The notes below the pieces were generated by a model. The model saw only the letters and a list, made by a program, of their open reading frames with translations, did no database searches and was not told where the DNA came from. From positions 1-64,000 of the forward strand of contig NZ_JAMHIW010000021.1 in assembly GCF_023896955.1 (NCBI RefSeq): a stretch of 64,000 nt of DNA, written 5' to 3'. Origin of the DNA: Micromonospora sp. RHAY321 (lineage in GTDB: Bacteria > Actinomycetota > Actinomycetes > Mycobacteriales > Micromonosporaceae). A program made the translations under genes and the position numbers. Below are positions 1-7,264 of this stretch, piece after piece. Positions within the stretch are counted from its first letter, which is position 1; each line of letters begins with the position of its first letter.

Positions 1-1322
1 CCCTGGAGCACCGGGGCGGTCGGCTTGCCGTTCAGCCAGTCGACCATGCCCTTCCAGAACGTCCCCGCCCCGACGCCGGCCGGCATCAGGTCGGATCCGT
101 CGAAGCGGAAGACGCCGCTCTTGTCCTGCAGGATCTGGACGGAGAGCTTGTCGATCGGGCTGGCGACGTTGGCGATGTCCAGCTTGTTGTTCGCCGTGAC
201 CCAGTTGCCGAGCTTGGCGCGGCTGTTCACGTACTCGGCCGAGGCCAGGTAGGTCTGCACCGCCTGAACCTCGGGACGGTCGGCGTACGCGACGACGAAC
301 TCGCCGGCACCCAGCACCGGCTTGCCCTTGGCCGGGTCGATGGCCGGGAAGTAGAAGGCGAACGCGTCGCCGTCCTCGGCCACCTTGGTGCCCTCGGGGA
401 ACTGGTTGGCGTAGAACGACGCCTGCCGGTGCATGGCGCACTTGCCGTTGGTGACCGGCACGCCCGCCTCCTGGAAGGAGGTGGTGGTGATGCTCTTGAC
501 GCCGCCGAACCCGCCGTTCATGTACTTCTCGTTCTTGAGGATCGTGCCGGCGCGGTCGACCGCCTCGGCGACCCGCGGGTCGTTGAACGGGATGGCGTGG
601 GTCGTCCACTGGTCGTAGACCTCGGGCGTCTGCGTGCGCAGCATGAGGTCTTCGATCCAGTCGGTCGCCGGCCAGCCGGTGGCGTCACCGGACTCGACGC
701 CCGCGCACCACGGCTTCATGCCGCTGGCGGCGATCTTGTCGCTCAGGGCGATGAGCTGGTCCCAGCTGGTCGGAACCTCCCAGCCCTTCTCCTTGAACGT
801 CTTCGGCGAGTACCACACGAAGGACTTCACGTTCGCGCCGAGCGGCACGCCGTAGAGCGTCCCGTTCACGGTGCCGTACTTCAGCCAGTCGGCCGGCATG
901 TTCTGCTCGGCCAGGGCCTTGGTGTCGGCCCCGAGGGACTTCAGCTTGCCGGCGTCGGCGAACCGCTTCACCAGGCCCGGCTGGGGCACGAAGGCGATGT
1001 CGGGGGCGTTGCCGCCGTCGACCCGGACGGGGAGCTGCGCCTCGAACTCGCCGCTGCCCTCGTAGTCGATCTCGATGCCGGTGCACTCGGTGAACTGCGA
1101 CCACGACCGCTCCAGCAGGTCGGCCTCCGCGTCACGGATGGACGCGTAGATGGAGACCTTTTTGCCGTCGTGGCCCTCGTACTTGTCGTATGCGGCACAC
1201 TCCGCGGAGCCCGCGTTGTCGCTCTTCTTGTCGTCGCCGGTACCGCAAGCGGTGGCGCTGAGCGCCAGCCCGAGTACACCGGCGATCACGAAGGCCTGGC
1301 GTGGTCTGGCAAAGACCGCCAT
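1..1322 (-). CDS. Extracellular sugar-binding lipoprotein of an ABC transporter (3' end outside window)
   Basis: Substrate-binding protein of a carbohydrate ABC importer, anchored on the outer face of the membrane. The start ATG follows a strong AAGGAGGA ribosome site. Residues 1-26 form a lipoprotein signal ending in LSATAC, so Cys26 should be lipidated. The mature part has features of family-1 solute-binding proteins: an IEIDYEGSGEFEAQL stretch, DIAFVPQPGLV, and WDQLIALSDKI. The gene runs off the left edge after about 440 codons, close to full family length, so little is missing. Permease genes probably follow outside the window. A LacI-type operator lies about 70 bp upstream of the start, which predicts sugar-controlled expression. 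The actual sugar cannot be told from the sequence. Confidence 0.9.
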   Translation of the reverse strand, partial: MAVFARPRQAFVIAGVLGLALSATACGTGDDKKSDNAGSAECAAYDKYEGHDGKKVSIYASIRDAEADLLERSWSQFTECTGIEIDYEGSGEFEAQLPVRVDGGNAPDIAFVPQPGLVKRFADAGKLKSLGADTKALAEQNMPADWLKYGTVNGTLYGVPLGANVKSFVWYSPKTFKEKGWEVPTSWDQLIALSDKIAASGMKPWCAGVESGDATGWPATDWIEDLMLRTQTPEVYDQWTTHAIPFNDPRVAEAVDRAGTILKNEKYMNGGFGGVKSITTTSFQEAGVPVTNGKCAMHRQASFYANQFPEGTKVAEDGDAFAFYFPAIDPAKGKPVLGAGEFVVAYADRPEVQAVQTYLASAEYVNSRAKLGNWVTANNKLDIANVASPIDKLSVQILQDKSGVFRFDGSDLMPAGVGAGTFWKGMVDWLNGKPTAPVLQ

Positions 1323-1392
1323 GCCGTCCTCCTTCCTAGCCGGCGCGGTCGTGCTCGATGACCCGTCGCCGGTCCGATTGGGCGTGCACACA

Positions 1393-1406
1393 TGTAAGCG
1401 CTTGCA
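1393..1406. promoter_or_regulatory. LacI-family operator
   Basis: TGTAAGCGCTTGCA is a 14-bp near-perfect palindrome with the central CG-containing GCGC core typical of LacI/GalR operators. It sits between the divergent sugar-binding protein and M23 peptidase genes, about 70 bp from the start of the former. It most likely controls the sugar importer. No LacI regulator gene is visible in the window. Confidence 0.7.
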
Positions 1407-1493
1407 TCGGATCCGGTCCACCCCCTGTCAGACACGAGCGAGTAACAATCCAGAAACCTCCGGGCTGCCTCGTGGGCGCGCTCCCGGGCCAGA

Positions 1494-1512
1494 TCTTCGA
1501 CTCTTTCGAAGA
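1494..1512. promoter_or_regulatory. Palindrome upstream of the M23 peptidase gene
   Basis: TCTTCGA and TCGAAGA form perfect 7-bp arms around a 5-bp spacer (CTCTT), about 60 bp before the peptidase ATG. Size and spacing suit a dimeric repressor site. No cognate regulator is identifiable, so it is a candidate operator only. Confidence 0.35.
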
Positions 1513-1573
1513 ATGACGATATCTGTCAGGCTGAGCGCACCACATCGAAGGTTTTCGACATAGGAGGAGCTGC

Positions 1574-2347
1574 ATGCGTAAGCGGTGGATCAGCCTGCTG
1601 GTGACGGGTCTGCTCGTCGGGGGAGTCCTGGCACCGGCGAGCCCGGCGCTGGCCGCGCCGACCTTCAAGGTGCCATTCCCGTGCGGTCAGTCCTGGTCGG
1701 GGCAGACCCGGTCGGATCACAGCCCGGCGTACGCCGTCGACTTCAACCGCACCGACGACCTCGGCGATCCGGTGGTGGCCAGCGCGCCCGGCACCGTCGA
1801 CCGGGTGACCGACCTCGGCGGCACCAGCTACGGCAAGTACGTCCGGATCAACCACGGTGGCGGCTACAGCACCTACTACGCCCACCTCAACGGTTTCAAC
1901 GTCTCGGTCGGGCAGACGGTCGCCTACGGCAAGGTGCTCGGCTGGGTCGGCAGCACCGGCGGCTCCACCGGCCCGCACCTGCACTACGAGCAGCGCCTCA
2001 ACGGCGCCGACATCCAGGTCCGGTTCAACGGCACCCTCGCCCTGTACTGGGGCACCAGGTCCTACACCAGCGACAACGGTTGCGGCTCGGGCTCCGGCAA
2101 CGGCACGGTCGACACCAGCGGCACGGCGTTGACCGTCCGCTCCGGCCCCGGCACGGGGTACGCCGCGGTGGGCACCGTCGCCGACGGCACCCGGGTGACC
2201 ATCTCCTGCCAGACCAGCGGCACCACGGTCACCGGCACCTACGGCACCAGCTCGATCTGGGACCGGATCGGCAGCGGCCGCTACATCGCCGACGCGTACG
2301 TGTACACGGGTCACGACGGCTACATCCCGAACGTGCCCCGCTGCTGA
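1574..2347 (+). CDS. Secreted M23 family metallopeptidase with C-terminal SH3-like domain
   Basis: A secreted zinc endopeptidase that probably cuts peptidoglycan cross-bridges. The ATG is preceded by TAGGAGGAG. Residues 1-28 are a Sec signal peptide ending in ALAA. The M23 fold spans about 40-160 with the zinc ligands H49, D56 and H137 (GPHLHYE motif), and the STYYAHL segment typical of lysostaphin-like enzymes. A Gly/Ser linker (about 170-182) leads to an SH3b-like module (TALTVRSGPGTGY...), likely for wall binding. It stands alone, divergent from the sugar transporter, with a small palindrome in front. Confidence 0.88.
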   Translation: MRKRWISLLVTGLLVGGVLAPASPALAAPTFKVPFPCGQSWSGQTRSDHSPAYAVDFNRTDDLGDPVVASAPGTVDRVTDLGGTSYGKYVRINHGGGYSTYYAHLNGFNVSVGQTVAYGKVLGWVGSTGGSTGPHLHYEQRLNGADIQVRFNGTLALYWGTRSYTSDNGCGSGSGNGTVDTSGTALTVRSGPGTGYAAVGTVADGTRVTISCQTSGTTVTGTYGTSSIWDRIGSGRYIADAYVYTGHDGYIPNVPRC

Positions 2348-2366
2348 CGGGACAGCGACCACGGTT

Positions 2367-2388
2367 CCCGGCGGGCGGCGCCGCCGGG
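2367..2388 (+). terminator. Possible terminator after the M23 gene
   Basis: CCCGGCGG and CCGCCGGG form an 8-bp GC stem 20 bp after the stop codon. There is no T-tract, as is common in high-GC actinobacteria. The rest of the stretch up to the next gene (to about 2600) shows nothing else I can name. Confidence 0.35.
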
Positions 2389-2599
2389 GGCCGGTCGGTC
2401 AGGCGTTCAACCGCCAGATCGACGAGGGTGGCGCCGCCAGGCCCGGGCAGGGCTCGCCCGGTGGGGCGCGGCGTCTCCGCCGGATGATCAACTCCCGGAC
2501 AGCAAGGCGCCGGGGTCGCTGCGGCCGATGCCCCTGTCGGGAGGACGGAGCTTCGGTCGCGGCGACCCCGGCGGGTCCCGGTGTTACGAGATGCGAACG

Positions 2600-2743
2600 T
2601 CAATTGAAGATGCTGACACCACCCGGGCCGACCAACAGCCCGACGACGATGAGGACGATGCCCCACAGGATCTGCCGGCGGAACAGCGCGAGAATGCCGG
2701 CGACCACGAGTACGACTGCGAGAATCCAGAGAATCAGCTCCAT
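2600..2743 (-). CDS. GPGG-motif small membrane protein (47 aa)
   Basis: A 47-residue hydrophobic protein. It starts MELILWILAVVLVVAGILAL, has a short positive loop (FRRQ), a second hydrophobic segment, and ends LLVGPGGVSIFN. The GPGG tail and two-helix layout match a recurring family of tiny actinobacterial membrane proteins of unknown function. Its ATG lies inside the last codons of the phosphoesterase gene (10-nt overlap), with AGAGG just before it, so translation is probably coupled. It is the last gene of a four-gene operon starting at 4377. Confidence 0.8.
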   Translation of the reverse strand: MELILWILAVVLVVAGILALFRRQILWGIVLIVVGLLVGPGGVSIFN

Positions 2744-3510
2744 GACCTCTGACTACCCGAGCTGCCGATCGGGGAAACCTGGTCGGTGTCCAGTTGATCG
2801 CCGACGTGGAACACGCTGTACGCCTGCTTGATCACCGGGTGCGCGACGTTGCGGACCCGTACGCCGCCGGGGGTGGTGCCACGCTCGGTGCCGGCGTGCG
2901 CGTGGCCGTGCAGGGCCAGCGCGGTGGGGGCGGAGTCGATGGCCTGCCCCAGCTGGTACGAGCCGAGGAACGGGTAGATCTCCAGGGGCTCGCCGGCCAG
3001 CGTGTCCGGCACCGGTGAGTAGTGGGTGAGCGCGACCAGCATGTCGCAGTCGAGCGAGCGCAGCGCCGTGCCGAGCCGCTCCGCGCTGTCGTTGGTGGTC
3101 CGGACGAACGCCTTCATCTCCGGCTCGCCGAAGTCGCTGGCGCACCGCCCGGCGAACCCGCCGCCGAAGCCCTTGACGCCGGCGATGCCGAGCCGGCCGC
3201 CGGCGCAGTCCAACACCACGCCGTCGCCCTCCAGCACCGTGATGCCCGCGTCCTCGAGCACCTTGACCACCTGCGGCACCTGGTCGCACTGGTGGTCGTG
3301 GTTGCCCAGCACGGTCACCACCGGCACGGCCAACCCGCCGAACTCCTGCGCCACGCAGCGCGCCTCGGCCTCGGTGCCGTGCCGGGTGAGGTCCCCGGCC
3401 AGCAGCAGCACGTCGGCGCAGTCCGGCAGTTCCTCCAACGCGGGGCGGAACCGGCCGACCACGTCCTCGTCCAGATGTACGTCGCCCACGGCGGCGATCC
3501 GGATCACCAT
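2734..3510 (-). CDS. Calcineurin-like metallophosphoesterase
   Basis: A 258-aa two-metal phosphoesterase with the full motif set: GDVH (9-12), AGDLT (about 39-42), GNHDH (69-73) and GHAHAG near residue 202. It is a soluble cytoplasmic protein without a signal peptide. The substrate cannot be predicted; the family includes cyclic-nucleotide, nucleotide and phosphoprotein hydrolases. It follows the BON-domain gene by 10 bp and overlaps the GPGG membrane-protein gene by 10 bp, so it is the third gene of an operon headed by a nucleotidyltransferase. Confidence 0.88.
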   Translation of the reverse strand: MVIRIAAVGDVHLDEDVVGRFRPALEELPDCADVLLLAGDLTRHGTEAEARCVAQEFGGLAVPVVTVLGNHDHQCDQVPQVVKVLEDAGITVLEGDGVVLDCAGGRLGIAGVKGFGGGFAGRCASDFGEPEMKAFVRTTNDSAERLGTALRSLDCDMLVALTHYSPVPDTLAGEPLEIYPFLGSYQLGQAIDSAPTALALHGHAHAGTERGTTPGGVRVRNVAHPVIKQAYSVFHVGDQLDTDQVSPIGSSGSQRSWS

Positions 3511-3520
3511 GAAACCTCCC

Positions 3521-3796
3521 TCAGGGCAGTTGCTCGATCTCCGTGGGCGCCTGGGCGCGGATCACCCCGATGTCGCTGGTGATCGGCACGTCCGGGAAGC
3601 GCTCCGACACCCGGCGCAGGATCTCCTCGCGCCGGTGCGGGCTCTCCACCTCGCCGTAGAGCACGAGGGCGCGTTCCCGCCGGACCACGGTGATTCCCTG
3701 TTCGGCGACGGCGGGATCCTCGGCGAGCAGCCGGTGGATCTCCGCCTCGACGTACTCGTCCGGTGGCCCGGCGCCACTGTCGCGATGGTGGGTCAC
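3521..3796 (-). CDS. BON-domain-like protein (91 aa)
   Basis: A small acidic cytoplasmic protein. Residues about 12-80 follow the BON pattern: an amphipathic helix (EYVEAEIHRLLAED), strand (ITVVRRERALVLYGEVES), helix (RREEILRRVSERFP) and a final strand (ITSDIGVI). BON domains are thought to bind membranes or lipids or to act as sensors. No signal peptide is seen. Its ATG overlaps the stop of the upstream nucleotidyltransferase by 4 nt (ATGA), a clear sign of coupled translation. Confidence 0.75.
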   Translation of the reverse strand: MTHHRDSGAGPPDEYVEAEIHRLLAEDPAVAEQGITVVRRERALVLYGEVESPHRREEILRRVSERFPDVPITSDIGVIRAQAPTEIEQLP

Positions 3797-4377
3797 GGTG
3801 TCCCCTCTCCTGCCTGGGTGCCGGTTTCCGGCACCACCTCCAGCCGGTCCAGCAGCACCAGGAACGCCTCGGCGTACGGCGAGTGCTGCGTCTCCTTGCG
3901 TACCCGTTCCCAGTCGATCTGCTCCCGCAGCGACCGGGCCAGCGGCAGGCCGCGGGCGAAGTCGCAGTAGTGCTGGGAGAAGCTGAGCAGCTTGTGCACC
4001 ATCAGCTGGGTGGCGGACAGGACCGGCATGTGGATCGCGTCCACCGGCCGGACGACCGTGTCGGCGAACGTCTCCTCGGTCACCGGCGTCTCGATCGGCC
4101 GGTGGATCAGGTCGACCATCCGCCCGTCGTCGAAGACCTTCACCAGCCAGTCCTCCGGCGGACGCTCGGCGACGAAGCCCGCGGCCACCAGGGCCTCCAG
4201 CGCCCGCTCGACGTCGGCCTCCCGGATCAGGAAGTCGACGTCGTGGTCGCTGGAGTGGCCGCCGTGGGCGTAGACGGCGAAGCTGCCGCCGAGCGCGAAC
4301 GGAATCTCGGACTGCTTGAGCACGGCGGCGACCTTCTTGAGGGTGTGCACCAGACTCTCGTCCCCGCGCTCAGCCAT
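3793..4377 (-). CDS. Nucleotidyltransferase-fold protein
   Basis: A 194-aa protein with the polymerase-beta nucleotidyltransferase signature: GGSFAVYAHG followed by DHDVDF at about residues 28-50, giving the GS...DxD metal-binding pair. This pattern occurs in MNT/AbiEii-like and other small nucleotidyltransferases. I chose the ATG at 4377, preceded by GGGAGA, since upstream in-frame codons run into the promoter of the divergent kinase gene. It heads the operon with the BON protein, phosphoesterase and GPGG protein. The target (nucleotide, antibiotic or protein) is unknown. Confidence 0.8.
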   Translation of the reverse strand: MAERGDESLVHTLKKVAAVLKQSEIPFALGGSFAVYAHGGHSSDHDVDFLIREADVERALEALVAAGFVAERPPEDWLVKVFDDGRMVDLIHRPIETPVTEETFADTVVRPVDAIHMPVLSATQLMVHKLLSFSQHYCDFARGLPLARSLREQIDWERVRKETQHSPYAEAFLVLLDRLEVVPETGTQAGEGTP

Positions 4378-4543
4378 CTGGGTCTCCCGTCGTCGTGTCG
4401 GTGGACAGGCGTTGGTTGGATTCGAACTCCCGTACCCGGCATTCCGGTCGCCCACACCTGGTCGGGTCTCGCTCGGGTGCCAACCGGGATCAAGCACCAC
4501 AAACCACGCGGAGCCGAAGCGCGCGTCGGATAACCTGTCGAGG

Positions 4544-5362
4544 GTGGCCAGATCATCGGGGATGCGACGCGGCAGGGCCGGGCTGCGCACCGTCGCCCTG
4601 ATCGGCATCGACGGTTCCGGCAAGACCACCCAGGCGCACCGTTTGGCCGACGCGCTGACCGCCGCCGGCCGCCCGGCCCGGTACCGTCGCAACGCGAGCG
4701 GGCGTCGCTGGCTCGGCCGGCTCGCCCACCGGTTCGGCCGCCCCGACGCGCAGCGACTCGTCGGGCGCGACGGCATGCTGGCGGTGGAATCCGTGCTGCG
4801 CTGGCTCGCCATCGCCGCCGCCCTGCTCAGCTGTCTGCTCACCGGCCGGACGGCGGTGATGGACCGCTACTCGGCCTGCCAGTACGCCAGCATCCGCGCC
4901 CATGGCGGGCACCGTTGGGAGCGACTGGCCCGGGTCGGCTACCGCTGCTTCCCGACGCCGCAGGTGACCTTCCTGCTCGCCGTCGACCCGGCCGAGGCGT
5001 ACCGGCGGATCGAGGAGCGGGGCACCGACCACGAGACGATGGGCTGGCTGACCGCGGCCGACACCGCCTACCGCGCCCTGCCCGAGTACCCGACCTTCGT
5101 GCTGGTGGACGCGGGCCGCCCGGCCGAGGAGGTGACCGAGCAGATCCAGGCGCACCTGGCGACCTGGCTGCCGCAGGCCACCCGGCCCGACCCGGCTCCT
5201 CGGTCGGCCGCCCCGGCGTCCTCGCCCGAGGGGCCATCCGAGCCGTCCGCGCCCGAAGCGTCCGCGCCCGAGCAGTCCCTGCCCGGGCGGGCCGTGCCGG
5301 CGGTGGGGGAGCGGACCGGCCAAGACTCCGCCGGGCCGCTGGTGGCTCAGGCCCGCCCGTAG
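4544..5362 (+). CDS. Thymidylate-kinase-like P-loop protein
   Basis: Residues 21-29 (GIDGSGKTT) are a perfect P-loop for a nucleoside monophosphate kinase, followed by a DRYSACQYASIRAHGG segment resembling the dTMP-kinase DR(Y/F) motif. A roughly 70-residue proline/alanine/glutamate-rich tail ends the protein, so the catalytic domain is about 200 aa. I start at GTG 4544 because TAACCT (4531-4536) lies exactly 7 nt before it, predicting a leaderless transcript; the ATG at 4562 is an alternative. It is divergent from the nucleotidyltransferase operon and overlaps the stop of the SDR gene on the other strand by 16 bp. It is a paralogue-type kinase and not a confident housekeeping tmk. Confidence 0.8.
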   Translation: MARSSGMRRGRAGLRTVALIGIDGSGKTTQAHRLADALTAAGRPARYRRNASGRRWLGRLAHRFGRPDAQRLVGRDGMLAVESVLRWLAIAAALLSCLLTGRTAVMDRYSACQYASIRAHGGHRWERLARVGYRCFPTPQVTFLLAVDPAEAYRRIEERGTDHETMGWLTAADTAYRALPEYPTFVLVDAGRPAEEVTEQIQAHLATWLPQATRPDPAPRSAAPASSPEGPSEPSAPEASAPEQSLPGRAVPAVGERTGQDSAGPLVAQARP

Positions 5363-6039
5363 ACCGGGACGGTGGCGCCGCTGGTCGGCGCGGACTCCGC
5401 CGACGCGAGGAAGTGGATCACCGGCGCGATCTCGGCCGGGGTCACCCAGCGGGAGTGGTCGGCGTCGGGTTGCGCCGCCCGGTTCGCCGGGGTGTCGATG
5501 ATGCTCGGCAGCACGGTGTTGCAGCGCACACTGCGGGACCGGTACTCCACGGCGACCGCGTTGGCGAAGGCGAGCACCGCCGCCTTGGCGGTGACGTAAC
5601 CGGCCGCGCCGGGGAACGGGGCGACCGCCGCGCGGGCCGAGACGCAGACCACCGCGCCGCCTCCGGCCGCCACCAGATGCGGCAGCGCGGCCTGGGTGAC
5701 CAGGTAGGTCGGCCGCAGGTTGGTGGTGAGCATCCGCTCGAACTCCTCGACCGGCGTCTCGTGCACCAGCCCGCCGCTGGCGTACCCGCCCACCAGGTTG
5801 ACCACCGCCCGCAGCGGCGCCGTCGGCTCGCCGGCCGCGGCCTCGACCGCGCGTGCCGCGCCGGCCGGATCGCCCAGGTCCGCGACCAGCCGGACCGGCC
5901 CGTCCGCAGTCGGCTCCGATCCGGGTCGGGCTTCCCGCTCCGGTACGACCACCCGCCATCCGGCCGCCAGGAAGGTGGCGACGACCGCCCCGCCGAGCCC
6001 GCCCGTACCTCCGGTCACCAGCACACTGCGATCCGCCAT
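5347..6039 (-). CDS. SDR family oxidoreductase
   Basis: A 230-aa short-chain dehydrogenase. TGGTGGLGG near residues 8-16 is the NAD(P)-binding glycine motif, NLVGG the structural NAG-like motif, and the catalytic set appears as SARAAVAPFPGAAGYVTAKAA (Ser, Tyr-x-x-x-Lys). No Arg-rich NADP signature is clear. I chose ATG 6039 because TAGCGT lies 7 nt upstream on the same strand, giving a leaderless start. Its 3' end overlaps the kinase gene tail to tail. Substrate unknown. Confidence 0.85.
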   Translation of the reverse strand: MADRSVLVTGGTGGLGGAVVATFLAAGWRVVVPEREARPGSEPTADGPVRLVADLGDPAGAARAVEAAAGEPTAPLRAVVNLVGGYASGGLVHETPVEEFERMLTTNLRPTYLVTQAALPHLVAAGGGAVVCVSARAAVAPFPGAAGYVTAKAAVLAFANAVAVEYRSRSVRCNTVLPSIIDTPANRAAQPDADHSRWVTPAEIAPVIHFLASAESAPTSGATVPVYGRA

Positions 6040-6171
6040 GCGCCTCACGCTAGCGGCCGCTTCGGCCACCGTCAGCCGCCGGCCCGCCGGAGGACGGGCG
6101 CATGGCACCGGGTGCTCTGCCGACAGCAGAGCGGGTTGGTGAACCGCCCGCCGACAGCGCAGCATCGGCGC

Positions 6172-7188
6172 ATGCGGATCCTCATTCTCGGTGGCACCCG
6201 GTTCCTCGGCCGCACACTGGCGCGGCTCGCCGTCGCGCAGGGCCACGACGTGACCTGCGCCGCCCGTGGCGTCTCCGGCACCGCACCGGCGGAAGCCCGG
6301 TTCGTGCCGGTCGACCGGGACGACCCGGCCGGCCTGGCGCCGCTGGCCGGCGAGAGCTTCGACGCGGTGGTGGACGTCACCAGCCGGATCAGTCACGCCC
6401 GCCACGCGTTGGCCGCACTGGCCGGCCAGGTCCGCCACTGGTCGTTCGTGTCGACGATCTCGGTGTACGCCGACAACACCACCCCCGGCCAGACCGCGGC
6501 GGACGCGCCGGTGCTGGCACCCGCCCCGCCGGACGTGGACGGTCCGGTCGGCGCGGACCATCGCTGGTACGGCGAGTGCAAGGTGAGCATCGAGCAGGCG
6601 GTGCGGGAGCGGATGGGCGAGGATCACTCGTTCATCTGCCGGGCGGGGCTGATCGTGGGGGCGGAGGACCCGAGCGACCGTTTTCCGTACTGGGTGCGGC
6701 GGCTGTCGGCCGGTGGGGAGATCCTCGCGCCCGGACGCCCGACCGACCGGGTGCAGTTCGTGGACGTCGCCGACCTGGCGGCCTGGTTGCTGCACGCCGC
6801 CGAAACCGGCCTCAGCGGCACGTACGACGGCACCGGCCCGGCGATGTCCCGGGCCGACCTGCTGGCCGGGGTGGCCGCCGGGCTGGGCGTCACCGATCCC
6901 GTCCTCACGTGGGTCGACCAGGATTTTCTGGTGGCCCGGGACGTACGCGAGTGGTCGGGGGAGCGGGCCCTGCCGCTCTGGGCGCGGCTGCCGGAGTGGG
7001 GCGGCCTGATGGACCGGGATGTCCGACCGGCGCGCGACGCCGGGCTGACGATCCGTCCGTTGGCCGACACCGTTCGGGCGACCGCGGCGTGGATGGCAGC
7101 AGAACCCGACGCCGTCCGGCAGGGCGGACTCGCCCCGGCGGATGAGGCGGCGGTTCTGGGGGAGTGGCAGGCTGTGCGGGACGGGTGA
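6172..7188 (+). CDS. NAD-dependent epimerase/reductase-like protein
   Basis: A 338-aa extended-SDR-like protein. It begins MRILILGGTRFLG, a Rossmann motif of the atypical type, then shows DVTSRISHARHALAAL and STISVYAD, where the catalytic Ser and Tyr would sit. The C-terminal half is more variable. Such genes are commonly annotated as NAD-dependent epimerase or reductase, but the substrate cannot be assigned. It stands alone, divergent from the SDR gene at 5347-6039. Confidence 0.75.
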   Translation: MRILILGGTRFLGRTLARLAVAQGHDVTCAARGVSGTAPAEARFVPVDRDDPAGLAPLAGESFDAVVDVTSRISHARHALAALAGQVRHWSFVSTISVYADNTTPGQTAADAPVLAPAPPDVDGPVGADHRWYGECKVSIEQAVRERMGEDHSFICRAGLIVGAEDPSDRFPYWVRRLSAGGEILAPGRPTDRVQFVDVADLAAWLLHAAETGLSGTYDGTGPAMSRADLLAGVAAGLGVTDPVLTWVDQDFLVARDVREWSGERALPLWARLPEWGGLMDRDVRPARDAGLTIRPLADTVRATAAWMAAEPDAVRQGGLAPADEAAVLGEWQAVRDG

Positions 7189-7245
7189 TCCCGGTAGGCG
7201 GTACTTTTTCCCACCCCGGCCAGTCATGGTTGACGCTCACGCCTC

Positions 7246-7262
7246 ATGAAAGTAAGTTTCAT
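7246..7262. promoter_or_regulatory. Palindromic operator before murR
   Basis: ATGAAA and TTTCAT are perfect 6-bp arms around GTAAG, ending 2 nt before the GTG start of the RpiR-type regulator. The position would block transcription or initiation, so it is very likely the autoregulatory site of MurR for murR-murQ. Confidence 0.7.
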
Positions 7263-7264
7263 CC

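Noticed and set aside
429..1361. Long plus-strand ORF (310 codons)
   Set aside because: It is the shadow of the sugar-binding lipoprotein gene on the opposite strand, whose translation shows clear family features and a lipobox.
4400..4500. tRNA-like stretch with a TTCGAA T-loop on the minus strand
   Set aside because: GTTCGAATCC is present, but the flanking bases cannot form a T-stem or a 7-bp acceptor stem, and no anticodon arm is found. At most it is a remnant.
4316..4561. Longer N-terminus for the thymidylate-kinase-like protein
   Set aside because: The extra residues overlap the divergent nucleotidyltransferase gene and its promoter; the TAACCT box 7 nt before GTG 4544 sets the start.
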